A stretch of DNA of 64,000 nt from Sipunculus nudus (GCA_026874595.1 CM049310.1:23474058-23538057), one strand, 5' to 3'. Positions 11,788-27,600 are shown, counted from the first letter of the stretch. Notes: a model not told the origin generated them from the letters alone. Numbers and translations are program-made.

Positions 11788-14700
11788 TGTACGTTTGAAT
11801 CTTTGTATGCCTTTTTAATTTATGTATTTCATCTCTTATTTTTCAGATCAACTCTCCATGCTGTACCTTACCCAGCATGCACGCAATAAGTGATATGGTG
11901 ACAAAGAACACAGAATATTTCGACATTCGCGATGTTCTAGAGTTTATCACCGATCACACCGATTCTACGCAAACATATCGTTTTGGATAGATGACTTGTA
12001 TTCTTAGAAACAATACATTTGTCCAAGGGACTTGCATGTGTACGTTTGAATCACTCAATGAGGCGTATCATCTGCACTAGCCATACATCGTAATTGACAC
12101 CTAGTATCACCTGCTGACTGCTGTTTGTCGATTTTATGTTTGTAAAACAGACAACTATTAATTTTATAATACAGATTTACTACATAAGAGAACCTGGAGT
12201 GACCATAGATAAACATTTTCCAAAGAACACGCAAACAAACAAAAATGTATCCATGATGTACACCAGATATCAAACCCACAAGGAACGGCACATTCTCGGG
12301 CACATGGAATGTTGATTCTTTCGCCATTTTTGTGTGTGCGGATGAGAAAGCCAGTACGAACTACGAAGTATGCATTTTCATTGTAAGTATAACAAGCAAA
12401 ATGAAATTATTGCAGGCAAAACATAAAATTTGCCTGAAATATGAAAGACTTGATCTACGCTGAGCGATTCCAATTAATAGAGAATGGAATTTATAATTAT
12501 TCATATTAAGGAATCGACTATGAACTGTATGAGGTGGTCACGAACTCTGCATTGAAAATACCAACTTATATTATTTAGGTGCATTAATATGCAAATCCGT
12601 TTTGGCTGTTGAGCATTTTTTTCTCATGTCGATCTTAACAACAAAATAAAAAATGTGTTTCCTTAAGAGAAGTGTTTTTATTTCAAGTGGAAGGATTTAC
12701 CATACTTACAGGATACAAGAATCAATATGTTTTTTTTTCAGTTACCCAATTTCTATGAGAAATGCTTTTATAATTTTTCATATTATTTATAAAAACTGTT
12801 TTCCTTAAATATGGACATGACTGGTGATAAATTTATCCTGAGCGTATGATATTACATCACAGACTGCATGGAAGGTTCTATAAAAAACCGTACACCTGGG
12901 GTTCCACCAAGAACCTTTCAAGGTTTCCCACTCAGTCCATCATGAAGAATCCTGGAGGTTCCACTCAGAACCCAAAGAGGTTCTAGATCGAGCCCTACAG
13001 GTTCAATCGAAGAACCCTATAGGGAGGTTCCAGAAAGAATCCTGTGTTTAAGGTTCCAGCTGGAACCCCCAATTAGTCCACTCCGAAGACCCCTTTCGGT
13101 TCTAGCTGGAACCCTTTTTTCTTAGAGTGCATGCATATTTTCTGAAGACGTAGGGCTCTACTCAGAGCCCAGAACTCAAATGACTGTTGGTCCTTTTTTA
13201 AAACATGAATAATATAGGCGTTTACATTTAGTAATCAATATCAGGTAAAGTATAATAAAAGTAAAATAAAGAATACCATCTGTACACATAGTGAACAAAC
13301 GTCGCAGAGGTATTATTTTTTCTGTACTTGTGTCCACAAGCCGTAAGCTAAGGTCCATCATAACAGCTGTCCACCTTTTTGTAAAGGGTTTAGAGTTCTT
13401 AAACTGTCACCTCGACATATGCGCTGTTAAAATAATAACGCTTGCATGATGACTTCCGATTAAACATTCCTGAAAATTCTCACTCCAGATGATACTCAGA
13501 TGTTTAAAAACAATACTGGAGGCAGTAAAATCATATATTTAAGCTTTTTGAGCGATCCATACATCAACATATGACTATATAAAAATTATTATTATTATTA
13601 TTATTTTATAATAATTATTTTTATTAGATATGTAACACTACAGCGGTTTTTAATTGTTAAATCTGTCACATTAACATATAGGACTGCAATATTTTTTTTT
13701 AAATCGTTTATACGTGTTGTTAATTATTCTCCACATTTTTTTAAAAACAAATTCATTTTACAATACTTGCTTTTTTCTAATATAACACTCTTCACTTTGA
13801 ATTTTTGCCAAAGGTTTTAGGGCAATGATACCAAACTAAACATTTTAGTCTAGTCTGACCACCTGCATTTATTTCTTTTTTACATGTAGGCATTCTTACA
13901 CAGGCTTTTGGTCCAGCTAGACCATATTTGAGAACAATTGTGATTAGACGTTGCTGTTGATCTGACCATTATTAAGTTTTTGCCCGCTTCCGTGGATTTA
14001 TATAATTAAATTCAGAAAACACAGAAACTGCGTTAAGCCACACCCTTTAATGACACTGAACGAGTCTTTTACGTTTTTCTTTCAGAATCTAGGGGTTGTG
14101 ATTAATCTTTCGTTAATTTTAGTCAACAGTCAAATGCTACTGATAGCAGACTGTAATGGATCCTATCATATTTATACTTCAGCATATTGCAGAATAACAA
14201 AAATAAAAAAAAAATGAAAATGAAGATTTCCTAAAGGGAACTTCACCGATATCTGACGACTATTAATTAAAGATGATCCCTTGAACCTTTCTAAAAAATA
14301 GGAAATAAACTCTATTTCCATGGTAAAAAAAGGTGTTCATTTTGTCTATATCCATGTGTTAATAACATGCGATGTGCACCAAGGTGATCCAAATATATTT
14401 AGCAATGACATCTTGGGGCAAGTAAAACGAACCAGAGTTTTGCAAAGAATGATTTACAGCTAGCACATATGCAACCAACCACTTTATTGGTAACGTGGTA
14501 CGCATGTACCGGAGTTAAAGCTTGTGGATAAACAAGCTCATACATCCGTCATCCAAATAAACTACAGGTCATTAATATGTACACAGAGTAAGCCTGAATC
14601 ACATAAATTATACAAAAAATAGGCGAATAGCTGGCTTTAATAAACCTGTACTAAAATGGTTGTGGTATGGCTATATATTGAGGAGATTCGCATTATTGTA

Positions 14701-17700
14701 ATAAACAATACTGAATCAACAACACAACACATCTTTCCATTGAAATGTATCTACAGACTAATAAAATACTAAACAAGATTCTATATTGAATTGTCTATTT
14801 TCACTGCTTTTGATAACCATGGTTATCTATGCAGTTTATCTTACGTTTAACAGACATGACGTTTGTCTCCCATGCATAAGTAACGTAATTACATTTCTGG
14901 CCACCAGATGTCTCTTGTAACTTAAGAAGAGCTCCATGAGAAGCAAGGTGTTTTTTTACTAGCAATTAAATAACCATAATCATCTTATCTGTGAACAATA
15001 AATTTCTTATGCGATCACATACTAAAAATATCCTGAAACCTCTATATTGTAAGTTTCAAGATTTCTTTGTAAGTTATAACTTCCTGTATAAAAATCTTAC
15101 ACTTGTATACATCACTCGAAAACCCAGATAGCTTTGACTGTTCAAATTGAACGTTATTAAACTGTCTTTACCACTTGCTGTTTGAGCTTATGCTCAATAA
15201 TATTTGCAGCGGAAAGAAGAAAATAAAACAAGAAAAAAAAAACAGATGGTGAGGTTTTTTCGTATAATAATGTTCTAATTACATTAATGAATACCTGAAT
15301 AATTAACTTTTCCATCCCCGTCTACGTCAACTTCCCGTATCATCTCGTCAACCTCGTCGTCCGTTAACCTCTCGCCCAGATTTGTCAGAAGGTGGCGCAG
15401 CTCTCGCGCGTCTATGAAGCCATCGCCATCTTTGTCAAACATTCTGAAGGCTTGCCCCAGTTCCTCGGCTCCTAGACATTGCTGTTTGGCCATCATCACA
15501 ACAAACTCCTCCAGGTCGATGGTCCCGTTACCTAGAGCATCAAGAGGAGACTATTTTATTGATAGTGAAGAACAAAATACATACAGAAATTATAAACTTG
15601 TGTTTCCGTTGACGGGGTGTTGTGCAAATTTTTCCTGTACTTAAGCCTTATTTGGATTTAAAACACGCTATTCATGCCTGTAACGTCCAAGGACGATAGG
15701 AAAAAAGATGTATAATATGAATGTTAAAATGTATTTTACGTCACCCGAAAATCACAATTTGATATTATAAATATAATTAATTCTTTTACATTTACTACCG
15801 ATAACAAAACAGGAGGATCCAATCCTGCGTTTGATTTACTTTGGTTCGACAAACTGATTTAATTAATTTGGTATGGTATGGTTAGATAGTGAAATAAAAC
15901 TGTACCCTTGCGAAACATCAAAACGCTCGGAAACATTTAACCCTCAAGAATAAGACGCAAACAATAAAATGTTGAAAAAGAACATATCACATTAATCCCA
16001 CCGACAGCCCATTGTATTGCTACGTAAAATATGGCTAATATGGTTTTCCTTATTGTTAACTGAATCGCAAAATTCTTTATATTTCGGTGTTATCCGTTAC
16101 ACTGTACACATTGTTCAAATCATTCCAGATGTCTATAACAAGGCACGGCATTATCAATTACGGCACAAAGGGACCAGAACAAGACTGAGGGAAAGCAAGA
16201 GTCTGTGTCCTTCAGTAATGACCACTATCACACACTGACCGTCTACGTCGACCTCATTAATGATGTCCTGGAGCTCGGACTCTGTCGGATTCTGACCCAG
16301 TGACCGCATCACGCTCCCAAGCTCCTTGGTGGTGATTGACCCGTCCCCGTCCTTGTCAAACATCTTGAACGCTTCTTTGTATTCTACGACACACAGAGAA
16401 ATTTACAGGATTCAGTCAAATAGGGAGTTCACAGTCAAATTTATCCAATATAATGTTTGTTTATAAGAGTGTTCTGCAAGGTGGTATATCACCAGGAAAA
16501 AAAACATATTATAAGCAGCACTCTTTTTAGAAGAGACAGCAATGTAAAAATATGATGATCTGTGTGACAAATCAGATAATATAACAACAACACAGGTTAC
16601 AGGATAGGCTTTGTGAAATACTGAGACGTAAAGTGATAAGAAATTAAAGAGTATTTATTAAGTACATTAAAATATTCCCGTTATTGTTTAAACTGATAGG
16701 GATAAGTAACTAACACGAAAAAAACGACAATATTCGATAAAATGATTAGTTATATAAATACAAAGCATAAGGAAAAAAAAAACAGAAACTATAACTAACT
16801 ATATAGAACACGTTTTAAAAAAATGGTGTAACACAGGGGCACACTTACGTTGAGGGGCGGTACTTTCAAAAGTAATTGCAATAGTATTTATTATAATCAA
16901 ATGAAACGGCTTTCAATGAAATCTATTGATTCTCCAATAACTTACGTATATGTATAAAATTAACATTGTTGAATATTGGACAGCTCTAGCATGGACCTGA
17001 TTGACAATGTGTAATGTATTATGTATCTGTGACACACATACATTAAACCTGAAACCGTCTTTCCACTGTTACAGGCAGAATAAAGGGACATAAATATATT
17101 TATTATCTTACGCTATTAGTTCATTTTAGCTGAATACAAACATTTCCCAGCAAAACCAACCCGGCACAGGGATAACTCCAATTCACCAATTTTATACGTT
17201 TTTATGGTTCTTTGTGTGAGTAAACACAGTCCATGAGTGTCTGTTTGCCATAACAAGAATACTTGATCAAAGGTCGGATCTTGTGCATGAATAACAACTT
17301 CCAAACAAAGAAAAGAAAATGAAAGAAGGAATACAAAAGAAAGACGAGCTAGAAACTTGCAAATCAACCAGGTGGCATGCGCGCTATGTTAAAGTTTTTC
17401 GCCATTGATTGAGCCCGATGCAACTTGTTTCCTCTTGTGAACAGGAGTAAGCAACGGTTTTAGATCCCAATAAAATACCATGAGATACCATAATATTTTT
17501 AGAAGAAAACATTATAATTTATGGCTATTTAACATACTTGGTATGAGAATGCGTTCTTTTTTATAATCTCGTTTCAAACGGTTGGGCGGTGAATAATCAG
17601 GGCTAAAATCAGGGAACCAAGCAGGATTCCAGGATTATAACGTTCAGGTGTCTTTAGTTGCCATTAGAACCTTTGTGATTTCGTAGCCTCAGTAGTCATA

Positions 17701-20700
17701 TACATGCATATGCAGAAACATGGTGATGATCCGCGTTACCCACTATGAGTCTGTAAGGCTGGTCACGTTTGTACATAGTTTAATGGTGTCAAGTCATATG
17801 TTCCAACGATTTAGACTCAAAGGCCGACAGAAAAATATAAGCACTGTGCTGTATTCTAATAAGGAGGGCCAGTTTCTCAAGCCAATTGTAATCGAAAAGT
17901 CCTCTAATACACTGTGTTTGCAAAACACTAATAAATTGCCTGTGCTTTGGAGCAAATCATAGATTTCAAGTACATGTATAATTTATCCAAGAAAGGAGAA
18001 AAGAGATTCCAAGCACCTGCTGTGCCTCCATGTATAAGGATAACGTAAGCCTATCAATGGACCGTTTTTTAAACATATCATAAACTAGATAATACGATCT
18101 CCGAGTAACAGCTGCTGGAGCAGGACATTATTAAAACCCGGAAGTGACTTCTCCTAAGAGTGATCACGAAGGTGAACTATGATAAGGAAACCAGTGACAC
18201 AGCGACGGAAGTAAACGTTTACGATGCTTGGCTATGAATTACACAACACAGAGATCAATTTCCTGAAGCACTGACCAATGTGAGAAAGCCGAACACTTTA
18301 TCACTTTGGTTGAGGAAACACCAGAGAGAGAAAAGGCGAGTGAAAACTAGAAGGCTGAGCGTATAGAGCAGCTGAACACGTTTATTAATAATAACGTAAG
18401 ATTATGTCTCTGTTAGAGCAAGCGAAAGAGCAACCAGCCGAACTGAGGCATGTGTTGAACCCTAGATTACCAATCACAAAACGAAATGTAAGAACTCTTC
18501 TGCCAGTAGAATACCTAGCTAGACTCGAGCCCATAAAACACTGCACCTGGTGAAAATAAGACGTAACTCAGCCATAACGGTTCTGACGTTATATATAAAT
18601 ATAATATATAATATATAATATATATATATATTTAAAAAAAAAGATTTCATATTAAACTTCACGATTTGAAATTCAGATATTAAGTATGCTATAGTGTAAC
18701 ATGCTACACTTTGTGCCTGTGTCTATAAATGTGTTTTTATGAATCTGTCATCATAGACATTTTTTAAAGTTCACTAATCTAACAAGCTTAATTCTAAAAA
18801 AAAAGTATAATGTTAATTCTCTTCATATATACAGGTCAACCTATCTGAAAGCCGATAGGGACACCTTGCTACCTTGCTATGGATTAAAACTTGATTCAGT
18901 CCCTTGACTCTTTGGTGGAGTCAGGTTTCCCTTGTGTATACATAAAACGATCGACCCAAGATGTTTGTCAATTCATCAGTGACAAAAAGTAACGACTGTA
19001 CAGCATAAGAAAAATTAACAGGCACGGAAAATTGATAGAACTATTGACATAGAAATTACATACTCGCACTATACACAGAGAAAATAATTAAAGACTCAAC
19101 AATAGAATTCACAGCAGATACAAGCAAATGATTTTGTAGAGAAATCGAGACGGTCCTGTGAAAGTACCTTGGTGTGTTACAAATCGAGGACAAATCGAGA
19201 CAAGTACTTGTGTCCAACGACGACGAAACATAGAGAATGTAGAAATACAGAGCGTTTTGCGTAGATTCAAAGGGCAATAACGGGCGTATTGTTGCACACA
19301 GAAGGCCATAATAAAGATATATAAGATTTGGTATATGAATTTAAGACTGTTAAGTACAGTAATTATCAATTGATTCTCAAGACGTCTGCAGTCTGCTTAG
19401 ACATGTATTGGTTTTAGACCTAGATTTCATTTAGCCCTATACTTGTTACTTTACGGTTGTAGATATCTGATAAAATTCGACAAAGTTCTAGTATAACTAA
19501 ATTTTGTTCTTGTTACAAACTAAAATCGCATGTGAGTTAAGTGTTTAGCATTTTCTTCTCTGTCTACTTTTAGTATATCTTTATGAACTGCATACTGATA
19601 TTTAGCCTTAACCAAAACAATCGGTAAATACCCATGTGTATTTGTCACACTGTGATTGGTCAGTGAAAGAATAAATTATTGAAACACAATGGATGTAAAC
19701 ATCGATTTCATGAAGCAAGAGATTTTTATATTAATCTAAAAACTGACGCTCAGCAATTTTGACACGTTACTAAAGGCACATAGATAGGTCACAGTAAAAT
19801 TAATCTTGGTTTCGAGATATACTGCTCAGAAGAAAGTTACAGCCGGTGCAACTAGTCTGAAACAGTAGTTTAAAATTCTTCATGTTAAATAAAGTACACT
19901 AAGTTTTAAAAAAATCAATCAAGCTATGCTATAGTATAAAAATTTATAGTATCAATAGGTACATCATGTTTTATAACAATCCGTCAAGCTGTCCCTGAAT
20001 AATTTAGTCTTTTGTAGGAATTTCCCCAGGATTTTGAATGTAAGCCTCTAAATTGCTCAAACCTCGTGGTTAGTTCTTAATCAGAAAATATTGGTTTAGT
20101 AGGTTCATTTCAGAATCCTCAGATACCTTTCAGGGAATATCAGCATGCGGGAATTTAGACTTCTTAGGTATAAAAACGGATTTAAATATTAAAAATTTCG
20201 TGTTTTACAGAATAAAAGCAATATATTTTAATGTGTTAATATAATTGACAGTTGACAATGTTAGTGCGGTTTAAGATAACTGCTGAAACCAGCATTTTTC
20301 AAAATCTGGGAAAAACAAAAGCACGTACCCTAAACTTACAGAATTTAATAACAAATCAACAGATGGTTGATTTGGCATAGTGGTACGAACATGGAGAATG
20401 AACACATTTTCTTCTATTTGAAGGCAAGAAAAACTATTTAAATTGTTCCTGGATGATTGACGAGAGATTACATTGGATCAGGAGATATTGACAGAACTAT
20501 GAATTATCATAGAATGAAATACCAATGACATATGACGGTGAAATCTTCATGAGAATATCTTTTTTTCGGTGAGCGGAGTCCTCATGTAATAATGACCTGC
20601 ATGATTGGTACTTTAGGGAACCTAACACACATGGTCCTAACGACAAGCTGTAATATTATAGATGCAAAAGCTTGGCATGGATTACCGTTATGCAACACGT

Positions 20701-23700
20701 GTTGGCTAATAAGCCTCATCAATTTAGGTGGCAAAATACAAAGTATATGACGTAACAACAGTAAGACTACGATGTACTTTACTAGTCCGTAAGTAAAAAT
20801 TAATTTCTTTATTAAAAGGAGAATCATAGGACGACTGAGACTTCTATACCTGATATTGTTGAGAAACTAAAACGTAAAAAAAAAATCCAATGCACTTTTG
20901 GTTCACTAGGCGGCAGACTTATTTACTGTTAGAGACGTTTGGATTTCCACATTTTTTTCATAAATTACATTTTAAAAAAATCAGTTTTCTAATACTTTTC
21001 TGACAGGAATCTGAGCCTCTGCTAGAAGTGCTGATATTTGTTGAATGGCACTTAACTCGAAGGATAAAAGTTGCATTGGCCTCATTACCGAAAACATCTT
21101 GCTAAGGCGTGCCAAGATATATCAGCAGGTGAAATTTTGACGTCCTGTGTATCACGGAAAGGATTTGTATACTGTTAATAGATAAACAGTTACGCTTGAG
21201 AATTTTCTCCACACGTAGAATACTTCCCGGTAGGACAAGGATGTACGCAAGGCATCAGTTATTTTTGTTATCTAAGGAACTCTTGAATGAAATATTTTCT
21301 AGTAAAAATATCGGCGGTTGATATCTATTTAGTTATCCTTATGACCCTGTTTTAACTGGGAGAACAGGGCGACGTAATTTGTAAACTAGACAGATTTGAA
21401 CAAGAGGCACTGAGGGACAGGATCGCAAAAATAGAAGGTCTTCATGGTTATGGCCAGGAAATATGACTGCAAAATTTTGTTAACAGCTCCTGCTGTTGCT
21501 GGGATATTTGGTACTAGATTTAAGATCATGAATGCAAATACCTGTAAAATTGTAAAATTTTGCAATTTGTCTTGTTTGGATTTGCATCAGTAAGGCATTT
21601 TGAAATTAAATGTTTTTCAAGTCACTGGCACAAATGTTGTACCAGGCCTTATAGAAAGTGATCTAGTCAGGGAAACGTAGTAAATATTATTATCCCCGCC
21701 TCAGTGCAGCGGGGGATATAGTGATCAGCTCCGTCCGTCTGTCCGTCCGCCCGTCCGTCCGTTAATAACAATATGCGATATCTTTAAAAAGTCAAAAGTC
21801 TCAAATATACTTAAAATTGTAGTTGCAGGTGCATCTTATGGGTCTCCAAAGCTAATCAGGTTTTGGTAACACTTGAATAATATTTGGATTTTTTTTTTTA
21901 ATTTTCTTATGTAAAATTTAAACGTTTCATATGCGACGCGATATCTCGAAAAGTTTTACTGGGATTTACTTCTTATTAAAGTAGCAGGTGCATCTTAAGG
22001 GTTTCCAGGGTTATTAGGTTTTGGTCACACTTGAATGATATTTGGATTTTTTATACGCCCGTCTAGGACGGGACGTATTATGGTAAAACCAAAGTCCCTC
22101 CCTCCATCCAACTGTCCATTCGTCCGTTGACTTTTAGTGTCGCCGCGATATCTTACTACGGTTTTGATGGATTTTCATGAAACTCGAGGTCAGAAGGCTA
22201 TTTTGTGATGTCGCATATGAGAAATACGATGGATTTTGATCTCAGCAGAAATATTAATCAGTATATTATGTCTCGCCTAATTTCGATTTCCAGCAAATTC
22301 CACGCATATTTAAAGAAGTCAGAGGTCACCCAACTTTGGTGGCACCATGGTCACTTACCAAAAATATTATGAATTTTCATGAAACTCTATAAACAAGTTC
22401 ACCAGTTTCTCAGCAGAATTACATTCACATAAAAATTCACGCATATTTAAAAAGGTCAGTGGTCACCAGATGCACAACGGGCGTATTATGCACGTTTGCT
22501 GTGCTTTTGTTATGAATTGTTTTATACCAATGTTTTACATTTCACACATTATTTCTCCAAATGTTTTACTGCCATGGGATCTACTTCTAATTATAAAAGT
22601 AGGTTAATCCTGTAAGTCATAATCTGTATTAGAAGCAGATAAGTTCTCTAATTAAGCCTGCACAAAGTGTTTTCGGTCAGTTCTGTGACTGTGAGAGTGT
22701 GTGTGTATAGGTGTGTGATGTTGTGTGTACACATTTCTCACATTCCCGTTTGGCAGGGGATACAGTCCTCTACACAATTTTTGGTTTGGTAATGTTGTGT
22801 TTATTTTTATTATTGGTTTTTGTTGTTCGGTAGATCGGTTTGTTTATGTATCAAGCAATGAACCTTATTAGGCTACGGTTTGTTATGATTAGTTGACAGA
22901 AGATTCTGGAGGTCTAGAAGCTTCTGGGAGGCTTATCTGGTAATTTCAGTGTAGATAGTTCCAGAACACTACTCGTTGCTAGAACCTTCATTGTAGTGCC
23001 GATTTATAAATGGTGGCACCACCGATTAATGGGGAATCAGTCTAGAAGTCTTTGCAGCCAGGCGTGTAGTGAGATATAGATTCACACCAGCGAGGTGTTA
23101 TTTCAAGCACCCCGTTAGGACGTTTATTGGTCCCAAGAGATGATGTTTATTTAGCCGAAGAGAGCGTTAGAAGTTTTGCGGACTTTGTATTTGTAAGAAC
23201 CAGTTGACGGCAGGCGAAAGCCAATGAACTGATGAAGAATTGTATTGTGATATTGGAGCAAGTCTACGGCGGTGAAGGCCAGTTGTAGGACATGATATGA
23301 ATAAACCCGTTTTGTTATACCTTAGACGTTGAGGGACTTTTCTGGTTTTCTTCGTGAAAGTTCCCGGGATATGTATCTCCGCTGCTGTGACTGTCACAAA
23401 CATTAAATTTCACTTGATCAAAGATTCATTTGACCATGATAAGAAAGCTAAAATTTAAAACATGTTTGACTCTTTGAGGAATAAGCGGAAAAATACCGTT
23501 TTACCTCACAGAGAGTAAGCCACGACAGGTAGTGCCAACTTCTGGCAAAGATCACATGGCGGTGGAAAGATTAAACATGTCTAAACAATTTGTTCATGAC
23601 TGGACAAGTGGTTCATGAAATTGAAGGGTTAACGATGAAAACATGCGATCATCAAAACTCTTTTGGAAACATCCATGTGAATATAATTCTATTCAATATA

Positions 23701-26700
23701 GTATTCATTGAATTTCTCTAGTTCCAAGGAAGTCTACAGATGATTTGAAGGCTAAAGTGTTCTTATTTAGTTATCTGAAGAAAAGTGAAAAAAAAAAACA
23801 TTTTGGACCGCAGAAAGTCGATAAACGGTTGCGCCAACTGCAGGTTAATCACATGTCAGTCATTTCAGTAAATCTGTAAAATATGGTGAAGAAAGGTGCA
23901 GGGAACTGGACGCGAACCATTTTAATGTCCTTTCTCCTTATGGCGGGGACTTATAAGCACAAGATCAACTGTTTCACAAAGTTAGAGGTTTTAATAATTA
24001 ATTGTCTTTAACTGTAATACTACAAAGGTTTGCGTAATGTATTATTGCTTATTTTGTCGATGAGGTTATTCCATATGAATAACATACAATGGACTGTGAC
24101 GTGAGACAAACAAACATATAAGATTTAAGTTAAAGTAAAAAAATTAAAGTATGATTAGGATTACCGCATTTGGATGTTAAACACCCGGTGATATAGGATG
24201 GTATTCTCTTATGGCTTTTTTTATTTATGCACTTTTTTTATAATCGAATTCCTTTTCATATCTTGCACAAATAGTTATTATAACTAACTTATGGCCCACG
24301 TGGTGGTGTTCGAGAGTCTGTAAGGGTGGGTGAAACTGGAGAAAACTATCGGAATTGGACAGTCCGCTACAACAAACACTGATGACCACGCCGGGGATCG
24401 AACCGGGCCGCCAGCGGAGAGAATCGAGCTTTTTACCCCCACCCCATTTTCCAGGATATTTATGCGTCCCTTGTGTCGGTTCTGGGGCCTTCGGTTCGGT
24501 GAAATACAGCAATTTAGAAAGTGTTCTTGTCGGTCGCAGTGTGTATAGTTTTAGTACCAGCTTATGGCTCAGGTATTTTAATATTCACCAGTGCATCGAT
24601 TACATTATATCCTCGTGAACAAAAGATGACCTAAACCACTAAGCCCCAGAGGAAAGGTGCTCACAGAGACCACACCTGGCGACAGCCCAGATTGTGTTCA
24701 TTGTCTACAACAGCTTACATTGATCACTCCCAGGTGCGGTTCAACACGAACGCGCGCACCTTACACCCGTTACCATTTATTATTTACTAAAATGGGCTCT
24801 GTAAAGTACAGTCCTCTTACTTGTGTTTCGGTTCATTTGATCAGACTCCTGTTTTTCATCAACAAAATACTCATCAGAAAGCACGTGGATGAGACCAGCA
24901 TATGGAAACAATGAAGGGGAACGCAAGAGATCCATAACTTTCATACACTCCTGTGTTTTTGAATTAAACCCTGGATACGCAGGACCAATGATTTACTTAT
25001 ACCAGTTCAAACAGCACAATATTAGTTATTTAATTTTTTACAATAAAAAGATAAAGCAAATGAGCCAATCATTCTGATATTTCCGTAAGATGGCGGACAT
25101 CACAGCAGTAAACAAAGATCATATGCATGCTGGCCCACGGTACAATGTAGTGCTGAAGCAATTATAACTAACTGCCAAAGTTATGTTACACATACTTTTT
25201 TTGAGAAGTTATAGGACCTCGGATTATTTGGATACGATAAGATGGCATTCTGTATGTGACCCAATGAATGCAAACTACCTTTATGTGCTATGTCTTGGTT
25301 GCGTGTTCGGAGTGTTTATTGGTTGGTTTGCTGTTAACAAATTTATACTCAAGAAAAAGGATTTTGGTAACATTTTCTGGAGAATATAACAAGCAAGGAC
25401 TAATCCGTTTATTATTTAGGTGTCCTGGATCCTCAAGACATGTTTTTGTTTGTAGGATTCTCCATCACTGCCGAGTAGGGAAACTTGATTATCCATATGT
25501 ACCCAGGACATTAATCGGTATGAGGGGACGTTTTTGTTCTGGAGGACAGACCTGACCTACGATACAAACATGAAACTACAGCTAGAGATGTTGGAGTGTG
25601 CTTGCATTCACAGCTTCCTGTAATTTCGTATAGCACAGGAGCAAGGTTTGATAAGAATCTTGGCGGAGGTGTGTATAAAGTCTCCAGCTGCTTTTCAGTT
25701 TCATGTGCATCTATTCTTGAAAAAAGGGCCTCTTATAGAATATATAATCAAATAAGCGTTTATTTATGAACATAACGTTTGTAAAGAAAATAATAACATT
25801 TTTTGCCCAACATATTGATATATATTTTACATATATGCCACTAATGGCACTTTATTTTGACATTATCGAAAGAGGAAATTTAGGAATCCCCATGGATAGC
25901 AGCATAACAACAACCTTTTCTCGGGATACGTTTCCATTAGTAACGGATTAACAAACATAATTTAATGTTCCAATAACATTTATGAACGGTTTGTGTATAA
26001 AATTATTCTGATAATTCTCATAAAAAGTGGGATATCCAGTCTTTACATCTTGTATATTACCTGGCAGTACTGGATTGCAGAATGTACTTTTCTCATCGAT
26101 CATTAACATGTATATGGAACACACTTTATAATACAAAATTATTGTACCATGACTCTCTCTTTTTAACAAAAACTTGTTCCATGGAGCTTGCACATATGGG
26201 CTATTTTGCTACATATTCAACATATTTCTGACAAAAGAAAGCGATTCAGCGTTGCCATTGCAGAAACATGGAAATAAAGTACTGACCCTAGATACATAAC
26301 AAGTGACCCAGAGGTCATGACGCTCAGCTGATCTGGTACATTGTGAATTCTGTTAACTTAGATCAGGTCTTAGAACTAATCAAATGAACTTTCTTCACAT
26401 TTCCCATATTGACAGAAACGTGTACATGTTAACAACATGCATATTCATTCAATTTGTTCATTAAATATAAGATTAGTAAAAATTTAGAAAATGTAGATGG
26501 TGCAACCAGTCGCATAGTTAAAGGGACTCTCCATGATCAAAAAGCCTACTGAATTTAAGAGGATCCATGCAATCGTTAGTGAGATATTTATCTAAAGTAT
26601 AAATTTCATGTTAAAAGAATTAAATGTTAAAAGTCCGCATTTATGTTGGTAACAACAGTCCTCAGAATGGGCTGGGCCGATCTCCTTCATCACGCACAGT

Positions 26701-27536
26701 GTTTTATTTTTTGGTTGAATGCAAAACTGTGTGCTCTGCTGCACAGAACACTGGCATAAGTCTGACGTTCTCACTAATCAAATCACACAACAAGGGACCC
26801 ATGGGTCACTGTGCTCAGCTAAAGTTGACCTTGAAGGTAAAAATCTAAAATAGTATCAAATGGAGATAAAGTCTGAGTAAAAGAAGTAATTAAGGCCATG
26901 GTTGGTTGATATGATTGAAGATATTGTTGCAAATAATATTTTGTGATCTGACCATGTGAATATAAGCTCTATACTTTGACCATAATCATTGACTGGCCTT
27001 TTCATAAGCTGTTGAAAGTTCAGCAGTTTACACATTTGTCCAATTAGATCCTATTTGTTTATTAAACTATTTTTTCTATTTTATTAAATGTATACAGTTG
27101 CCATAACGTTCCAACTCCACAGGTGGAAGGACTTGGTGTGTGTGTGTGTGGGGGGGGGGGGGGTAAATAATGAGAGTTACACTTACAACACCTGTACCTC
27201 TGTATATATTTTCTTTATTTAATAAATTTTATGCAGTTGCAATAACACTATTGTCCCCAGTGCTTAGGTGCAAGACTCAATGTGGGGGGGGGGGGGGGGG
27301 GGGGGGTGATGGGAATTACAACACCCTTGCATAAACATAAAGTATATGAAATAATATTCAACAGGTTTATTCATAATAATTAAATATTTTAAAACAGGCA
27401 GAATGATGGAAAAACAAAGCAAATAACTTTAATTACCATTCAACTGAGGCAGGAAAGTAATGAACAAATGTTTTCATTAGATCCTTATTTTTCTTATTAA
27501 GTTTATAAATTTTACTATACATTTATGGTAAAACAC

Positions 27537-27600
<64 letters not shown>

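Noticed and set aside
16154-16239. Extension of exon 2 reading frame past 16240
   Set aside because: A donor GTCAGT sits exactly where the calmodulin match ends, and the frame beyond it has no EF-hand similarity.
22881-23398. Firm call of a solo LTR
   Set aside because: TG...CA ends, TATA and AATAAA are present, but there is no target duplication or second copy, so it is kept only as a low-confidence feature.
24393-24404. Possible tRNA gene
   Set aside because: A good B box but no A box at tRNA spacing and no cloverleaf; SINE-like at best.
25183-25389. 68-codon frame with a hydrophobic segment
   Set aside because: No family, start or splice context supports it; hydrophobic runs are common in AT-rich frames.
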